Shown here: piece after piece, positions 7,755-16,861 of the stretch
Position numbering within the stretch: the stretch's first letter is position 1
Layout of the letters: every line of letters starts with the position of its first letter
Assembly: GCF_003385185.1 (NCBI RefSeq)
Contig: NZ_PQHZ01000046.1
Location: 1 to 50,550 of the forward strand
Reading direction: 5' to 3'
DNA from: Amycolatopsis palatopharyngis
GTDB lineage: Bacteria; Actinomycetota; Actinomycetes; Mycobacteriales; Pseudonocardiaceae
Length of the DNA stretch: 50,550 nt
Notes under the pieces: model-generated
Databases searched by the model: none
What the model saw: the letters and a program-made list of their open reading frames with translations, nothing else
Told to the model about the DNA's origin: nothing
Translations under genes and position numbers: made by a program

Positions 7755-8222
7755 CTGAGCGAGTCGGATTCGGAGTCGGAGAACGAGAAGCTCACTCGCA
7801 ACGTCAACGAGCTGCTCGGCGAACTGCGTGTCGCACAGGCCGGCGTGCAGATCCTCTTCGGTTTCCTGCTCTCGGTCGTTTTCACGGGCACCTTCCGGGA
7901 CGCGAGCGGCTTCGAGAAGTCCCTGCACATCTCGGCGGTACTGCTCACCTCCGTCGCCACCGCACTGCTCACCGCGCCCGCGGCGTGGCACCGGGTGCTT
8001 TTCCGCGCTGGCAGGCGGCACGACATCCTTCGTGCTGGTAACCGGCTGGTGCTCGGCGGGCTCGCCTGCCTCGCCGCCGCCGTCACGGTGACGGTCGCAC
8101 TCATCGCCAAGGTGGTGTTCGGGGTCGTGGCGATGGCGATCCTCGGCCCGCTTGTCGGAGCGTTGTTCGTGACGGTCTGGTTCGTCGTTCCGGCTCGGAT
8201 ACTCAAACACGATCCTCGCTGA
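7755..8222 (+). CDS. DUF6328-type membrane protein, probable CTG start
   Basis: The family core, ELLGELRVAQAGVQILFGFLL, begins upstream of the first in-frame ATG/GTG (7845), so the true start must lie earlier. The only plausible codon after the in-frame stop at 7716-7718 is CTG at 7755, with GAGG eight bases before it. This gives about 155 residues: an acidic Ser/Glu N-terminus and four membrane helices. The family has no known function. It appears coupled to the DMT transporter gene. Confidence 0.75.
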   Translation: MSESDSESENEKLTRNVNELLGELRVAQAGVQILFGFLLSVVFTGTFRDASGFEKSLHISAVLLTSVATALLTAPAAWHRVLFRAGRRHDILRAGNRLVLGGLACLAAAVTVTVALIAKVVFGVVAMAILGPLVGALFVTVWFVVPARILKHDPR

Positions 8223-8780
8223 GGTTGCCCGGCCACAGTTCTTCCCGTTCTTTCGTCAGTAACTCTCGGGCGGTCGCGCGGGCGGGGAGTTATTGATTTT
8301 CTACTGCCGAGTAGTGATTGCCGGAATCCGAAGATCGGAGTTCGTGAGCCCTGACACGCAGGTGTTGGGAAGGATTTCCCGGCAGTCCATGGTGCCGTCT
8401 TTTCTGGCAACCCCGCGCGTGTGTTGGATGCCCGGCCTGCTCGGCCGACCCGCGCAAACGTCGTCGGGGAGGCCAGGCTGGAGGTGTGCTGGGGAGACGG
8501 GTTCGGGAAGCACGTTTTACCCTTCAACCAACTACTTGCAATATTTCGCTTCTTTGATGGTCGTTTCGTCCAAGAATGTGTTCTGGACGGCTAATGCTGC
8601 GTAGTGACAAGGGTCACCGCGAGATAAATGCGAACATCTGGCTTCCCACGAACGGCGGTACGTGACTATCCGCCGCGGTGCCAAGGTTGGTGCACGAACA
8701 ACGGCGCCTGATGAGCGCGCCCTTCCGCAGGATCCAAGAATTCCGTGGGTCGATTCGTGGTGGGCGAAGAAGGAAACACA
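8223..8780. other. Long intergenic region before the sigma factor gene
   Basis: About 560 bp with lower GC than its neighbours (for example 8500-8600) and no convincing gene on either strand. It probably holds the promoter of the sigma factor gene, but I see no consensus clear enough to mark. Confidence 0.5.
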
Positions 8781-9341
8781 GTGACGACCAGGGGTGGTAG
8801 AAGTGCGGATACGCTCGGTTCGGACAAGGCCGAAGAATTCTGGCAGGAATGCGTACGGCTTCGCTCAGGTCTGATCCGGACAGCTGCACGGTTCGGGGTG
8901 GCGGCCGAAGCGGAGGACATCGTCCACGAGGCTTTCCTGCGCGCTGCCGGGTACGGCGACCTCGACCGGGACCTGCTCAATCGCTTTCTCTCGACCCTCA
9001 CGCGCAGACTCTGCGTCGACGATCTGCGGCGCCGGGTGGCGCTTCAGGCGGCGGCGGTGCATCCTCGGGTACTGCCAACGTCGTTGGAGGCCCTGCAGGA
9101 CCCGGAGGACACAGTGCTGTGTCGCGAGGAGGCACGCTGGCTGATCGCCAGGTTTGGCCGCTTGAGTGAGCGGGAACGCTTTGTCCTGTTACACCTGGAG
9201 CGAGGGGTTTCCCACGACGAGATCGCCCGGCAACTGGGGACGACCAGGAGGGCGACGGAGAGTATTGCCAGCCGCGCGCGACGCAGGGTGCGCGAGCTGA
9301 TGGCCCGCCGGGCTCGGTGTGACCGGGTGCTCGGCGACTGA
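8781..9341 (+). CDS. ECF-like RNA polymerase sigma factor
   Basis: About 186 residues. Region 2 is represented by AEAEDIVHEAFLRAAGY and a following RRLCVDDLRRR segment; region 4 is a clear helix-turn-helix, LSERERFVLLHLERGVSHDEIARQLG with RATESIASRARRRVRE. The GTG at 8781 is preferred because GAAGGAAACACA precedes it; an alternative GTG at 8745 has no good ribosome site. No anti-sigma factor gene is adjacent. It converges on the secreted protease gene across a strong bidirectional hairpin. Confidence 0.85.
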   Translation: MTTRGGRSADTLGSDKAEEFWQECVRLRSGLIRTAARFGVAAEAEDIVHEAFLRAAGYGDLDRDLLNRFLSTLTRRLCVDDLRRRVALQAAAVHPRVLPTSLEALQDPEDTVLCREEARWLIARFGRLSERERFVLLHLERGVSHDEIARQLGTTRRATESIASRARRRVRELMARRARCDRVLGD

Positions 9342-9387
9342 GAAAGTCCTGGTGCGGCGTTTGCAGGGGCGCCGCGCCAGGACTTTC
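9342..9387. terminator. Bidirectional terminator hairpin
   Basis: An 18-bp stem (GAAAGTCCTGGTGCGGCG at 9342-9359 with its partner at 9370-9387, one G-U pair) with a 10-base loop between converging genes. A and T runs at the stem base on each side suit termination in both directions. Confidence 0.88.
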
Positions 9388-9478
9388 CTTCTGGGACTTC
9401 TAATTGGGAGCCGATCGCGAGAACCCTGGTCCACTGTCGACCAGCAAGGGCTCCGGCTGCCGGCGCCCGCCTGTCAGG

Positions 9479-10396
9479 TCAGGCCGTCGCGGCCGAGTTG
9501 AAGACGGACTGAGCGACATCGCCGAAGTACGGGCCGTACATCGTCGAGGAGTCGGTCGTGTACTTGAAGCTGTTGACCGAGTTGAGCTTGCCACCGGTGA
9601 TCCAGCCGCCGCCGGACGAGCCGCCGGTCATGCTGCACTTGAGACCCTGGTCCGTGGAGCCACGCCGGTCCTGCGTGGCCGTGCCGGAGCAGGACCACAG
9701 CGTCTGGCCGTCGAACGGCGAGGCCGCCGGGTAGCCGTAGGCGGTGTAATCCAGGCCGCGGGACAGGTTGAACGCGATCGGGTAGGAGCCGACGACATCG
9801 GTAAGGCTCTGGCCGTTGGAGTTCTCGTTCATCACGGCGTAGCCGACATCGTGGTTGAAGTCGCCGGACTGTGACCACTGGGTGGTGGTGAACAGCTCCT
9901 TGGCGGTCCAGGTGCCGTAGGGCTCCGCACCCTCGTCGTAGGCGGGAACGAAGGCGAAGTTGGTGGCGAACGCCCCCGGACCCTCGTTCAGGCAGTGGCC
10001 CGCGGTCGTGACGACGTCGGCGTTGCCACTCGTCGTGGCCGTGCCGGAGCAGACGTAGTCGGTGCCACCGAGGGTGAAGAACACCTTGCCGAGTTCCGGT
10101 TGTGGCGTGGCCGGGACGGCGGTGTCGGCCTTCTTGCCCTTCCCGTTCCCGTTGCCGCCCGCCTGTGCCTTGTTCCCCGCGAACCGGGTCTCGGCAGGCG
10201 CGGCGGAGGACATGCGTTCGGCGGTCCAGTAGGCGTCGACACGGTGTTGTTCGGCTGTTGTCGTCGCGGCCTCCTGGGCCACGGTGTGCGGTTGTGCGAC
10301 CGGCGCGGGTGCGGCCAGCGCGGGGGCGGAAAGGGTGACCGAGGCGCCTGCTGCCACTACCGCGGCGAGCAGGGAACGAACGAGAGGTCGTGCCAT
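9479..10396 (-). CDS. Secreted trypsin-like serine protease (S1 family)
   Basis: Signal peptide (about 1-29, ending ALAAP), a Gly/Asn/Lys-rich propeptide-like linker (about 75-95), then a chymotrypsin-fold domain. The catalytic triad is visible: His at 134 (TTAGHC), Asp at 183 (FNHDVGYAV) and Ser at about 261 (GGSSGG). Cys pairs near the His and Ser fit disulfides of exported S1 enzymes. The ATG start has GGGAGAGA upstream. It stands alone and converges on the sigma factor gene. Substrate specificity cannot be read reliably. Confidence 0.92.
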   Translation of the reverse strand: MARPLVRSLLAAVVAAGASVTLSAPALAAPAPVAQPHTVAQEAATTTAEQHRVDAYWTAERMSSAAPAETRFAGNKAQAGGNGNGKGKKADTAVPATPQPELGKVFFTLGGTDYVCSGTATTSGNADVVTTAGHCLNEGPGAFATNFAFVPAYDEGAEPYGTWTAKELFTTTQWSQSGDFNHDVGYAVMNENSNGQSLTDVVGSYPIAFNLSRGLDYTAYGYPAASPFDGQTLWSCSGTATQDRRGSTDQGLKCSMTGGSSGGGWITGGKLNSVNSFKYTTDSSTMYGPYFGDVAQSVFNSAATA

Positions 10397-10735
10397 CAGT
10401 TGATCTCTCCCGACTGTCGTGATCTCGCCGAGCAGGGGTGGACGGCGATGCGGGGAAAGCTAGGGTGCCGAGCAACACGATCGGGAGACTTGAAATGCGA
10501 GAGGTACTCGGCTACTCCCTGGTCCAGGCGCCTGTACCCGTACTTTCGTCGTCACCTGGCAGGGTGAGGTCGAAAGGCTGAGTGACTGGCTGAAATCGGG
10601 TGCGCCAGCTGTCGCCGCCCGCCGGGTCGGCCCCCGGAACTGACATTCGTCATCTCGTCCTCGTGACTCCCCCGCACTACCGCACGGCGCTTCCGCCGAC
10701 CACCGTGGTTCGTGCGACGAGGTGAGGAGATCGAC
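10397..10735. other. Divergent intergenic region
   Basis: About 340 bp between the protease gene and the ABC-exporter operon, without a supported gene. It should contain the promoters for both directions; no clear operator was found. Confidence 0.5.
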
Positions 10736-11635
10736 ATGGAAACCGTGCTGGGGGTGAGCGGGGTCTACCACGCCTATGGCGGTACCCCCGCTCTGGACGG
10801 AGTGGATCTCCAGGTCGGAACGGGCGAGTGCGTCGCACTGCTCGGGCCGAACGGAGCGGGCAAGACGACCCTGGTGAATCTGGCGATCGGCCTGCTCAGG
10901 GTGCAGCGGGGGCAGGTCCGCCTCGCCGGCGGAAACCCGCGTGACGCCGGGACCCGCCGTCACCTCGGCGTGGTGCAGCAGGCGCTCGGCTTCCCGGCGA
11001 CGCTCAAAGTGGGCGAGCTGGTGGCCGGTGCCGCTGTACGCGGCGGCAGGCCTCGTTCGGCGGCGGGTCCGGTGCTGGCCGAACTGGGCCTGACCGAACT
11101 CGCCGGCCGGCGAGCCGCGAAGCTCTCCGGAGGGCAGAAGCAGCGGCTGCAACTGGCGATGGCGCTGGTCACCGAGCCTGACCTGCTGGTACTGGACGAA
11201 CCGACCGCCGGGCTGGACGTCGCCGCGCGCAGGCGGTTCTGGCAGCTGCTGGAGCAGCGACGGGAGCGCGGCACGGGAGTACTGGTCACCACCCACCTGA
11301 TCGAGGAGTCCGCAGCGGTGGCCGACCGGGTCGTCGTGCTGGACAAGGGCAGCGTGCTGGCCGAGGGATCGCCACAGGAGTTGGTGGCACTGCTGCCCGA
11401 TCGCACGGTTGTCGCCCGGACCCTGCTCGACCTCGACCGGCTGCGCGCACTGCCCGGTGTGGTGGCCGCACGGGGCGGCGGCGAGCACGTCCGCCTGAGC
11501 ACCCGTACCCCCGAGGACCTGCTGCGCGTGCTGCTTGCCGAGGACCCGGCGCTGGCCGACCTGCGTGTCGAGGGCGCGGGACTCGAGGAAGCCGTCGACG
11601 CGCTCACCACCCGCCCCCAGGAGGTCCTGCGATGA
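10736..11635 (+). CDS. ABC exporter ATP-binding protein
   Basis: Energises the adjoining ABC-2 permease. In 299 residues: Walker A GPNGAGKTT at about 40, signature LSGGQKQR, Walker B LLVLDEPTAG, and H-loop VTTHLIEE, followed by a C-terminal extension of the DrrA/CcmA type. The ATG at 10736 has GGTGAGGAG just upstream. The stop overlaps the permease start by four bases (ATGA). First gene of a four-gene operon ending in a two-component system. Confidence 0.93.
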   Translation: METVLGVSGVYHAYGGTPALDGVDLQVGTGECVALLGPNGAGKTTLVNLAIGLLRVQRGQVRLAGGNPRDAGTRRHLGVVQQALGFPATLKVGELVAGAAVRGGRPRSAAGPVLAELGLTELAGRRAAKLSGGQKQRLQLAMALVTEPDLLVLDEPTAGLDVAARRRFWQLLEQRRERGTGVLVTTHLIEESAAVADRVVVLDKGSVLAEGSPQELVALLPDRTVVARTLLDLDRLRALPGVVAARGGGEHVRLSTRTPEDLLRVLLAEDPALADLRVEGAGLEEAVDALTTRPQEVLR

Positions 11636-12369
11636 GTGCCCGGGTGTTCGGCGTCGAGGTCGCCGACGAGTTGCGCGGGATCATCCGCGAACCGACCGCC
11701 CTGTTCTTCTCGATCCTGATGCCCGTCGGGTTCTTCGTCCTTTTCGTGTCCCTGTTCGGCGACTACGGGGACACAGCCGTGCCGAACGGGACGCGGATGC
11801 TGGCCACGTTCGGCACCTTCGGCGTGCTTTCGGTGACGCTGATGAACCCGGGAATCGGCGTCGCGCAGGACCGGGAACTCGGTTGGCTGCGGGCGAAGCA
11901 GGTGTCCGCGGTTCCGATCCGGCTGACGCTGGCCGCCAAGGTCGCCGCCGCGCTCCCCTACGCGGTCGGTGTGCTGATCGCGATGGGGGTCGCGGCCGCG
12001 CTCACCGGCACCCTGGACGCGTCAGCGGGCAGCCTTGCCCGGCTCGTCGTCGTACTCCTGCTGGGATCGCTGCCGTTCGCGCTGCTCGGCCTCGCGATCG
12101 GCTTCCAGACGAGATCGAACGCCGCGGCGGCGATACTCAACGCGATCCTGTTGCCGTCGGCCGTGCTCTCCGGCCTGTGGATGCCGCTGGAGATGCTGCC
12201 CGGTTTCATCCAGCAGATCGCCGTTTTCCTCCCGACCTACCACCTGGCGCAGCTCGCGCTGGGACAGCTCGACGGCGGCGCGGTCGCGGGACACACGCTC
12301 GTGCTGCTCGCGACGGCAGTGGTGACGGCGATTCTGGCCGCGGTGTCCTATCGTCACGGGAGATCATGA
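11632..12369 (+). CDS. ABC-2 type exporter permease
   Basis: A 245-residue membrane protein with six predicted helices, starting with a short cytoplasmic segment ADELRGIIREPTALFFSILMP typical of ABC-2 permeases, and a conserved late segment GLWMPLEMLPGFIQ. It is the membrane partner of the preceding ATPase. The gene starts and stops in ATGA overlaps with both neighbours, so translation is coupled. Substrate unknown; drug or lipid export is usual for this arrangement. Confidence 0.9.
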   Translation: MSARVFGVEVADELRGIIREPTALFFSILMPVGFFVLFVSLFGDYGDTAVPNGTRMLATFGTFGVLSVTLMNPGIGVAQDRELGWLRAKQVSAVPIRLTLAAKVAAALPYAVGVLIAMGVAAALTGTLDASAGSLARLVVVLLLGSLPFALLGLAIGFQTRSNAAAAILNAILLPSAVLSGLWMPLEMLPGFIQQIAVFLPTYHLAQLALGQLDGGAVAGHTLVLLATAVVTAILAAVSYRHGRS

Positions 12370-13460
12370 GCGAACCGACCAGGCCCGAGACGTCTCCGTT
12401 GCGGACGACGGACTGGTTGTTCCTGGTCTACCTGGTCATCCCGTTCCTGCAGCCGTTCTTCAGCCCCGGCGACCCGCTGGGCGAGTGGCTGATCGCCTGC
12501 GGATTCGTCGGCGCGTTCCTGCCCATCTTCGTCGGCTGTGTGCTCCGGCCGGAGCGGTCACGGTTGTGGGCCGTGCTGACCACGGTGCTCGCGGTGGCGG
12601 GCACCCCGTTCAACACCGGCCTATCGATCCTGTTCGTCTACGCGGCCGCGTTCGCCGCGGCCGTGGAGACCCGGCGGGACGCGCTGCGCTGGCTCGCGGG
12701 GCTCACGCTGGTCCTCGGCGTGCTCGGCGTCGTCTCCGTGGTGCCGCTGCCATGGCGGCTGTGGGGACTGCTGCCTTCCCTGCTGTTCATCTGGATCATC
12801 GGCATCATCCAGATCGAGGGCTCCGAGAAGGGCAGGGAGGCCGCCGAGCTGCGGATGCGTAACGCCAGGGTGGAGTATCTGGCCACGGTCTCCGAACGCG
12901 AACGGATCGCCCGCGACCTGCATGATCTCCTCGGGCATTCGCTGACGGCTGTGGTGGTGCGCGCCCAGCTCGTGCAGCAGCTGGTCGCGGTGGATACGGA
13001 CAGGGCACGGGACGAGGCAGGCGAGATCGAGCACATCGCCAGGGACGCGCTGGCGGAGGTCAGAAGCACGCTCGGCGGGTGGCGGCAGGCGAGCCTGGAC
13101 GACGAGCTCGATTCCGCGCGCGGCACGCTGGCAAGCGTGGGGGTGGAGCTGACCGTGCACCAGGACCTCGACCGTCCCCTCGTCGGCTCGGTCGAGCACG
13201 CACTGGCCCTCGCGCTGCGTGAAGCGGTGACGAACGTGGCGCGGCACGCTCGGGCGCGAACGTGCCACATCAGCGCCGATGTGGAGCACGGGCAGCTGCG
13301 GCTCGTCGTCGCCGACGACGGCCGGGGTGGATTCGCACGGGAAGGCAACGGGTTGTCCGGGATTCGCGAGCGCGTGACCGCGCTGGGGGGCACTGTCGAG
13401 CGCACCGGGACCGCGGGCACCACGATCGCGATCTCGGTTCCGGTGGAGGTGGCACTGTGA
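12366..13460 (+). CDS. Sensor histidine kinase, DesK/NarL type
   Basis: A 364-residue membrane kinase. The first about 150 residues form several transmembrane helices with hardly any extracellular loop, as in intramembrane sensors. The phosphoacceptor region ERERIARDLHDLLGHSL (His near 185) is HisKA_3, and the HATPase_c domain has EAVTNVARHA, DDGRGG and GLSGIRERV. It overlaps the permease by ATGA and the regulator by GTGA. Position in the operon suggests it senses the membrane stress or substrate handled by the exporter, as in DesK-DesR and LiaS-like systems (inference). Confidence 0.93.
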   Translation: MSEPTRPETSPLRTTDWLFLVYLVIPFLQPFFSPGDPLGEWLIACGFVGAFLPIFVGCVLRPERSRLWAVLTTVLAVAGTPFNTGLSILFVYAAAFAAAVETRRDALRWLAGLTLVLGVLGVVSVVPLPWRLWGLLPSLLFIWIIGIIQIEGSEKGREAAELRMRNARVEYLATVSERERIARDLHDLLGHSLTAVVVRAQLVQQLVAVDTDRARDEAGEIEHIARDALAEVRSTLGGWRQASLDDELDSARGTLASVGVELTVHQDLDRPLVGSVEHALALALREAVTNVARHARARTCHISADVEHGQLRLVVADDGRGGFAREGNGLSGIRERVTALGGTVERTGTAGTTIAISVPVEVAL

Positions 13461-14068
13461 GCGGACCGATCAGGGTCGTGCTGGCCGAGGACCAGGCGAT
13501 GGTGCTCGGCGCGTTCGCCTCCCTGCTCGACCTGCAGCCGGACGTCGAGGTGGTGGCGACGGCGGCGGACGGTGACGAGGCCCTTGCCGAGGTTCGGCGG
13601 CACCGCCCCGACGTACTGCTCACCGACATCGAGATGCCGGGACGCACGGGGCTCGACCTCGCGGCGGAGTTGAACGCGCAGGGGGCGCGGACCCGCGTGC
13701 TGATCGTGACGATGTTCGCCCGCAGCGGGTACCTGCGCAGGGCGATGGACGCCGGGGTCGCGGGCTATTTGCTCAAGGACGCACCGATCGGTGAACTGGT
13801 CGCCGCGCTGCGGCGAGTGCACGCGGGTGAGCGGGTGGTGGCTCCGGAGCTGGCGGTGGCCGCGTTCGACACCGCGAACCCGCTCACCGAGCGGGAACGG
13901 GAACTGCTGCGCGAGGTGGCCGACGGCGCGGGCAACGCCGTGATCGCCGCGCGCCTTAACCTCGCCGAGGGCACGGTACGGAACTACCTCTCCGCGGCGA
14001 TGGCGAAGCTCAACGCCCGCAACCGGACCGAGGCGGCCAAGCTCGCCCGCGAGCGCGGTTGGCTATAG
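13457..14068 (+). CDS. NarL/DesR-type response regulator
   Basis: A 203-residue protein: receiver domain with the acidic pair near 11-12, phosphoacceptor Asp at 57 (LLTDIEMPG) and Lys near 105 (LLKDAP), then a LuxR-type helix-turn-helix (LTERERELLREVADG through NYLSAAMAKLNARNR). The GTG start overlaps the kinase stop. Partner of the preceding kinase and likely regulator of its own operon, by analogy with DesR. Confidence 0.94.
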   Translation: MSGPIRVVLAEDQAMVLGAFASLLDLQPDVEVVATAADGDEALAEVRRHRPDVLLTDIEMPGRTGLDLAAELNAQGARTRVLIVTMFARSGYLRRAMDAGVAGYLLKDAPIGELVAALRRVHAGERVVAPELAVAAFDTANPLTERERELLREVADGAGNAVIAARLNLAEGTVRNYLSAAMAKLNARNRTEAAKLARERGWL

Positions 14069-14090
14069 GCGTCTGGCAGACAGGCCCTGA

Positions 14091-14873
14091 CTAGCGTCTG
14101 GCCTCGACGTAGGCCTCGATCCCGTCGAGCAGGCGTTGCACGCCGAAGTTCAGGTCGTGGTCTATGCCGTCGTCGTGCTGGCCGCCCTGATCGAAGAGCT
14201 CGTCGGCGATCAGCGTGGACAGTGTCGGAAACCGCTTCGCGTCCACATAGGTTTTCAGGGTCGTGGCGAATCCGGCGTCAGCCTGTTGCAGCGTGACACC
14301 GGCCTGCTCGCGTGCCTGCGCCATGTCCAAGGAGATGCGCGCCAGTTCTCTGGCCGCGCCGGTGAGGAAGGTGGCTACCGGGATGATCTCGCCGCTGGCG
14401 AGTCCGGCCTGCGACAACGGGCGCAGGGCCGCCTCGAACCAGGACAGCTGGTTGGGTCCGATCGGTGGCCCGCTGACCTGTACCCGCAGGACCCAGGAGT
14501 GCTCCCGGTAGACGGTCCAGATCCGCCGGACCCAGAGTTCGATCTCGGCTCGCCAGTCGGTGCACGGGCCGGTGGGGACTGGCGCGGGACCGCAGGCGAT
14601 GTCGATCATCACGTCGAGCAACTGCTCCTTGCTCGGCACGTACCGGTACAGCGACATCGTGCTGAACCCGAGGTCCTTCGCCACCCGTTGCATCGAGAGC
14701 GCGTCGAGCCCGTCGGCGTCCGCGATCGCGATCGCCGCCCTTGCGATTCTGTCCACGGTGAGTTTGGGCTTCGGCCCGCGGCTCGGGCGGTCCCGTGCTC
14801 CCCACAGCAACTCGGCACTGCTCAGTGGTCCCTGCCTGCCGTTGTAACCGGTCGTTGTCCGGTCGGTCGTCAT
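14091..14873 (-). CDS. TetR-family repressor
   Basis: About 260 residues. The helix-turn-helix at about 40-85 reads RIARAAIAIADADGLDALSM and STMSLYRYVPSKEQLLDVM, and the long C-terminal half is of the tetracycline-repressor C-terminal type. The ATG at 14873 (after GGGTGG) is chosen; the open frame could extend to 15014 but would then cover the divergent promoter region. It is divergent from the DrrAB-like exporter, whose promoter carries a matching dyad operator, so it most likely represses that operon and is relieved by the exported compound. Confidence 0.9.
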   Translation of the reverse strand: MTTDRTTTGYNGRQGPLSSAELLWGARDRPSRGPKPKLTVDRIARAAIAIADADGLDALSMQRVAKDLGFSTMSLYRYVPSKEQLLDVMIDIACGPAPVPTGPCTDWRAEIELWVRRIWTVYREHSWVLRVQVSGPPIGPNQLSWFEAALRPLSQAGLASGEIIPVATFLTGAARELARISLDMAQAREQAGVTLQQADAGFATTLKTYVDAKRFPTLSTLIADELFDQGGQHDDGIDHDLNFGVQRLLDGIEAYVEARR

Positions 14874-15003
14874 ACGCCACCCATCGCTGAGGGTTATGCA
14901 CAACTCGGTTGACGGGGCCGCGGCTGCTGAGTGCAGGTGACCTGCGCCCAGCAGCCGCACCTGTGAGGTGTGCATAACGCTCGTTTGCAAAATCGCTGTC
15001 GTC

Positions 15004-15061
15004 TTGACGTACATCCTAATTCTGTGTATCTAATACACCATTATGCGTACGTAATACACAG
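15004..15061 (+). promoter_or_regulatory. Promoter and TetR-type operator of the DrrAB-like operon
   Basis: A -35 box TTGACG (15004-15009), a 17-base spacer and a -10 box TATCTA (15027-15032). Overlapping the -10 is the perfect dyad GTGTAT-CTA-ATACAC (15024-15038). A second half-site ATACACAG lies at 15054-15061 and forms an outer inverted repeat with CTGTGTAT at 15022-15029. Binding by the divergent TetR protein would block transcription. Confidence 0.7.
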
Positions 15062-15073
15062 TTTGGGGGGTCG

Positions 15074-16036
15074 ATGAGATCGAACCACATGATCGAGGCG
15101 AGAGGACTGCGCAAGTCCTTCGGTGAGGTCGAGGTGCTCGCTGGGGTGGACCTGCGGGTCGAGCGGGGCAGCATGCTCGCCCTGCTCGGGCCCAACGGCG
15201 CGGGCAAGACCACCGCGGTGCGCATCCTCAGCACGCTGCTCGGAATGGATGGCGGCAGTGCGCGGATCGCCGGATACGACCTCGAAACGCAGGCACGCGC
15301 GGTCCGCGGGGTCATCGGGGTCACGGGGCAGCAGACGGCCGTCGACGGTCTGCTCACCGGGTACGAGAACCTGGTGATGATGGGCCGGTTGTTCCGGCTC
15401 GGCTCGGCGGCGGCGCGCGATCGCGCTCGCGACCTGCTCGTGCGATTCGATCTGGTGGACGCGGGACAGCGGCAGGTCAAAACCTATTCGGGCGGTATGC
15501 GACGCAGGCTCGACGTAGCGATCAGCATGATCACCGCACCTCGAGTGATCTTTTTGGACGAACCGACGACAGGACTCGATCCACGTAGCCGAGGCGACGT
15601 GTGGCAGACCGTGCGGGAATTGCTCGACGGCGGGGTCACGATCCTGCTGACCACGCAGTACCTGGAGGAGGCCGATCAGCTGGCGGATCGGATCGCCGTG
15701 ATCGACGGTGGTGCGATAGTCGCCGAGGGGACAGCGACGCAGCTCAAGCAGCAGGTCGGCGCCGAATTGCTCGAACTGACCTTCGCGGAGGCGGAAGGTT
15801 ATGCGAGAGGCGTGGCCGCGCTCGGCGCCGAGCGGCCACGGCTCGACGAAACGGCGCTGCGAGCGGAGGTTCCGGTCGTGGCGGCGCAGGACGTCAAACG
15901 CGTCCTCGACCTGCTGGACGTCGTCAGCGCGGATCTCGCCAAGGTGCGGGTCACCGAGCCGTCGCTGGACGACGTGTTCCTGAGCCTGACCGGAAATCAC
16001 GCCAGGACCCCGGAAACCGTGGGAGAGCAGTCATGA
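15074..16036 (+). CDS. DrrA-like ABC exporter ATP-binding protein
   Basis: A 320-residue ATPase of the daunorubicin-resistance (DrrA) subfamily: Walker A GPNGAGKTT at about 40, signature YSGGMRRR, Walker B VIFLDEPTTG followed by LDPRSR, H-loop TTQYLEEAD, and a C-terminal DUF4162-like extension of about 80 residues. The start has GGGGGG nearby, and the operator-promoter lies directly upstream. It overlaps the permease start by ATGA. Likely exports a hydrophobic drug or lipid and gives self- or xenobiotic resistance. Confidence 0.93.
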   Translation: MRSNHMIEARGLRKSFGEVEVLAGVDLRVERGSMLALLGPNGAGKTTAVRILSTLLGMDGGSARIAGYDLETQARAVRGVIGVTGQQTAVDGLLTGYENLVMMGRLFRLGSAAARDRARDLLVRFDLVDAGQRQVKTYSGGMRRRLDVAISMITAPRVIFLDEPTTGLDPRSRGDVWQTVRELLDGGVTILLTTQYLEEADQLADRIAVIDGGAIVAEGTATQLKQQVGAELLELTFAEAEGYARGVAALGAERPRLDETALRAEVPVVAAQDVKRVLDLLDVVSADLAKVRVTEPSLDDVFLSLTGNHARTPETVGEQS

Positions 16037-16851
16037 CGGCGACAGCGGAGCCGAAGGTTCCCGGACAGGTGCGCTCCGATCTGCACTGGGCGATGAGCGA
16101 CTCGGCCGTCCTCATCGGACGCAACGTGCGGCACGTCCTGCGCAGTCCCGAGCAACTGATGCTCATGCTCTTCCTGCCGATCGTGCTGCTGCTGATGTTT
16201 CGGTACCTCTTCGGCGGGGCTATCGACGTCGGTGCGACCACCTACGTGAACTACGTGCTTCCCGGCATCATCGCGGTCAGCATCACCTTCAACGCCACAC
16301 AGACCAGCGTGGGCGTCGCAGGGGACATGCTGGAGGGCATTGTGGAACGGTTCCGCACCATGCCGATGCTCAGTTCGGCAGTGCTGGTGGGCCACGTCGC
16401 CGCCTGCGTATTCCGCACCGCGGTGTCGATCGCGGTGATGGTCGGAGTCGGGTTCGTGATCGGCTTCCGTCCCGCGGCCGATGTCCTCGGCTGGGTCGTC
16501 GCGGTCGGGCTGCTGCTTTTGTTCGCCACGGCCGTGTCCTGGGTCGCCGCGATCGTGGGCATGCTCGCGAAAACCGTGGAGGGCGCGAGCGGGATGACGA
16601 TGCCGCTTGTGTTCATCCCGTACCTCAGCAGTGCGTTCGTGCCACCGGACACGATGCCGGACGTGCTGCGCGTGTTCGCCGAGAACCAGCCGGTCACCCT
16701 GGTGATCGACACGGTGCGTGGGCTGTTTCTCGGTCTGCCGGTTGGCGATACCGGCTGGATCGCGATGCTCTGGTGGGTCGGCCTGATCGTCGTGGCGGTC
16801 CCGTTGAGCGGCAAACTCTTCCGTCGCAAGGTAATCCGCACCCGCACCTAA
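16033..16851 (+). CDS. DrrB-like ABC-2 exporter permease
   Basis: A 272-residue, six-helix permease. It carries the DrrB-type features RNVRHVLRSPEQL before helix 1, a short loop VNYVLPGI, GDMLEGIVERFRTMPM between helices 2 and 3, and PYLSSAFVPPDTMP before the last helix. Start overlaps the ATPase stop. It completes the TetR-controlled exporter and is followed by a pair of palindromic repeats that probably end transcription. Confidence 0.92.
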   Translation: MTATAEPKVPGQVRSDLHWAMSDSAVLIGRNVRHVLRSPEQLMLMLFLPIVLLLMFRYLFGGAIDVGATTYVNYVLPGIIAVSITFNATQTSVGVAGDMLEGIVERFRTMPMLSSAVLVGHVAACVFRTAVSIAVMVGVGFVIGFRPAADVLGWVVAVGLLLLFATAVSWVAAIVGMLAKTVEGASGMTMPLVFIPYLSSAFVPPDTMPDVLRVFAENQPVTLVIDTVRGLFLGLPVGDTGWIAMLWWVGLIVVAVPLSGKLFRRKVIRTRT

Positions 16852-16861
16852 CCCACCCCGC

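Noticed and set aside
8293..8604. Forward frame of 103 codons in the intergenic region before the sigma factor
   Set aside because: No motif, poor codon pattern for this genome and no ribosome site.
11535..12365. Upstream extension of the kinase frame through the ABC permease
   Set aside because: It overlaps a clear ABC-2 permease in another frame; the kinase has a good ATGA-coupled start at 12366.
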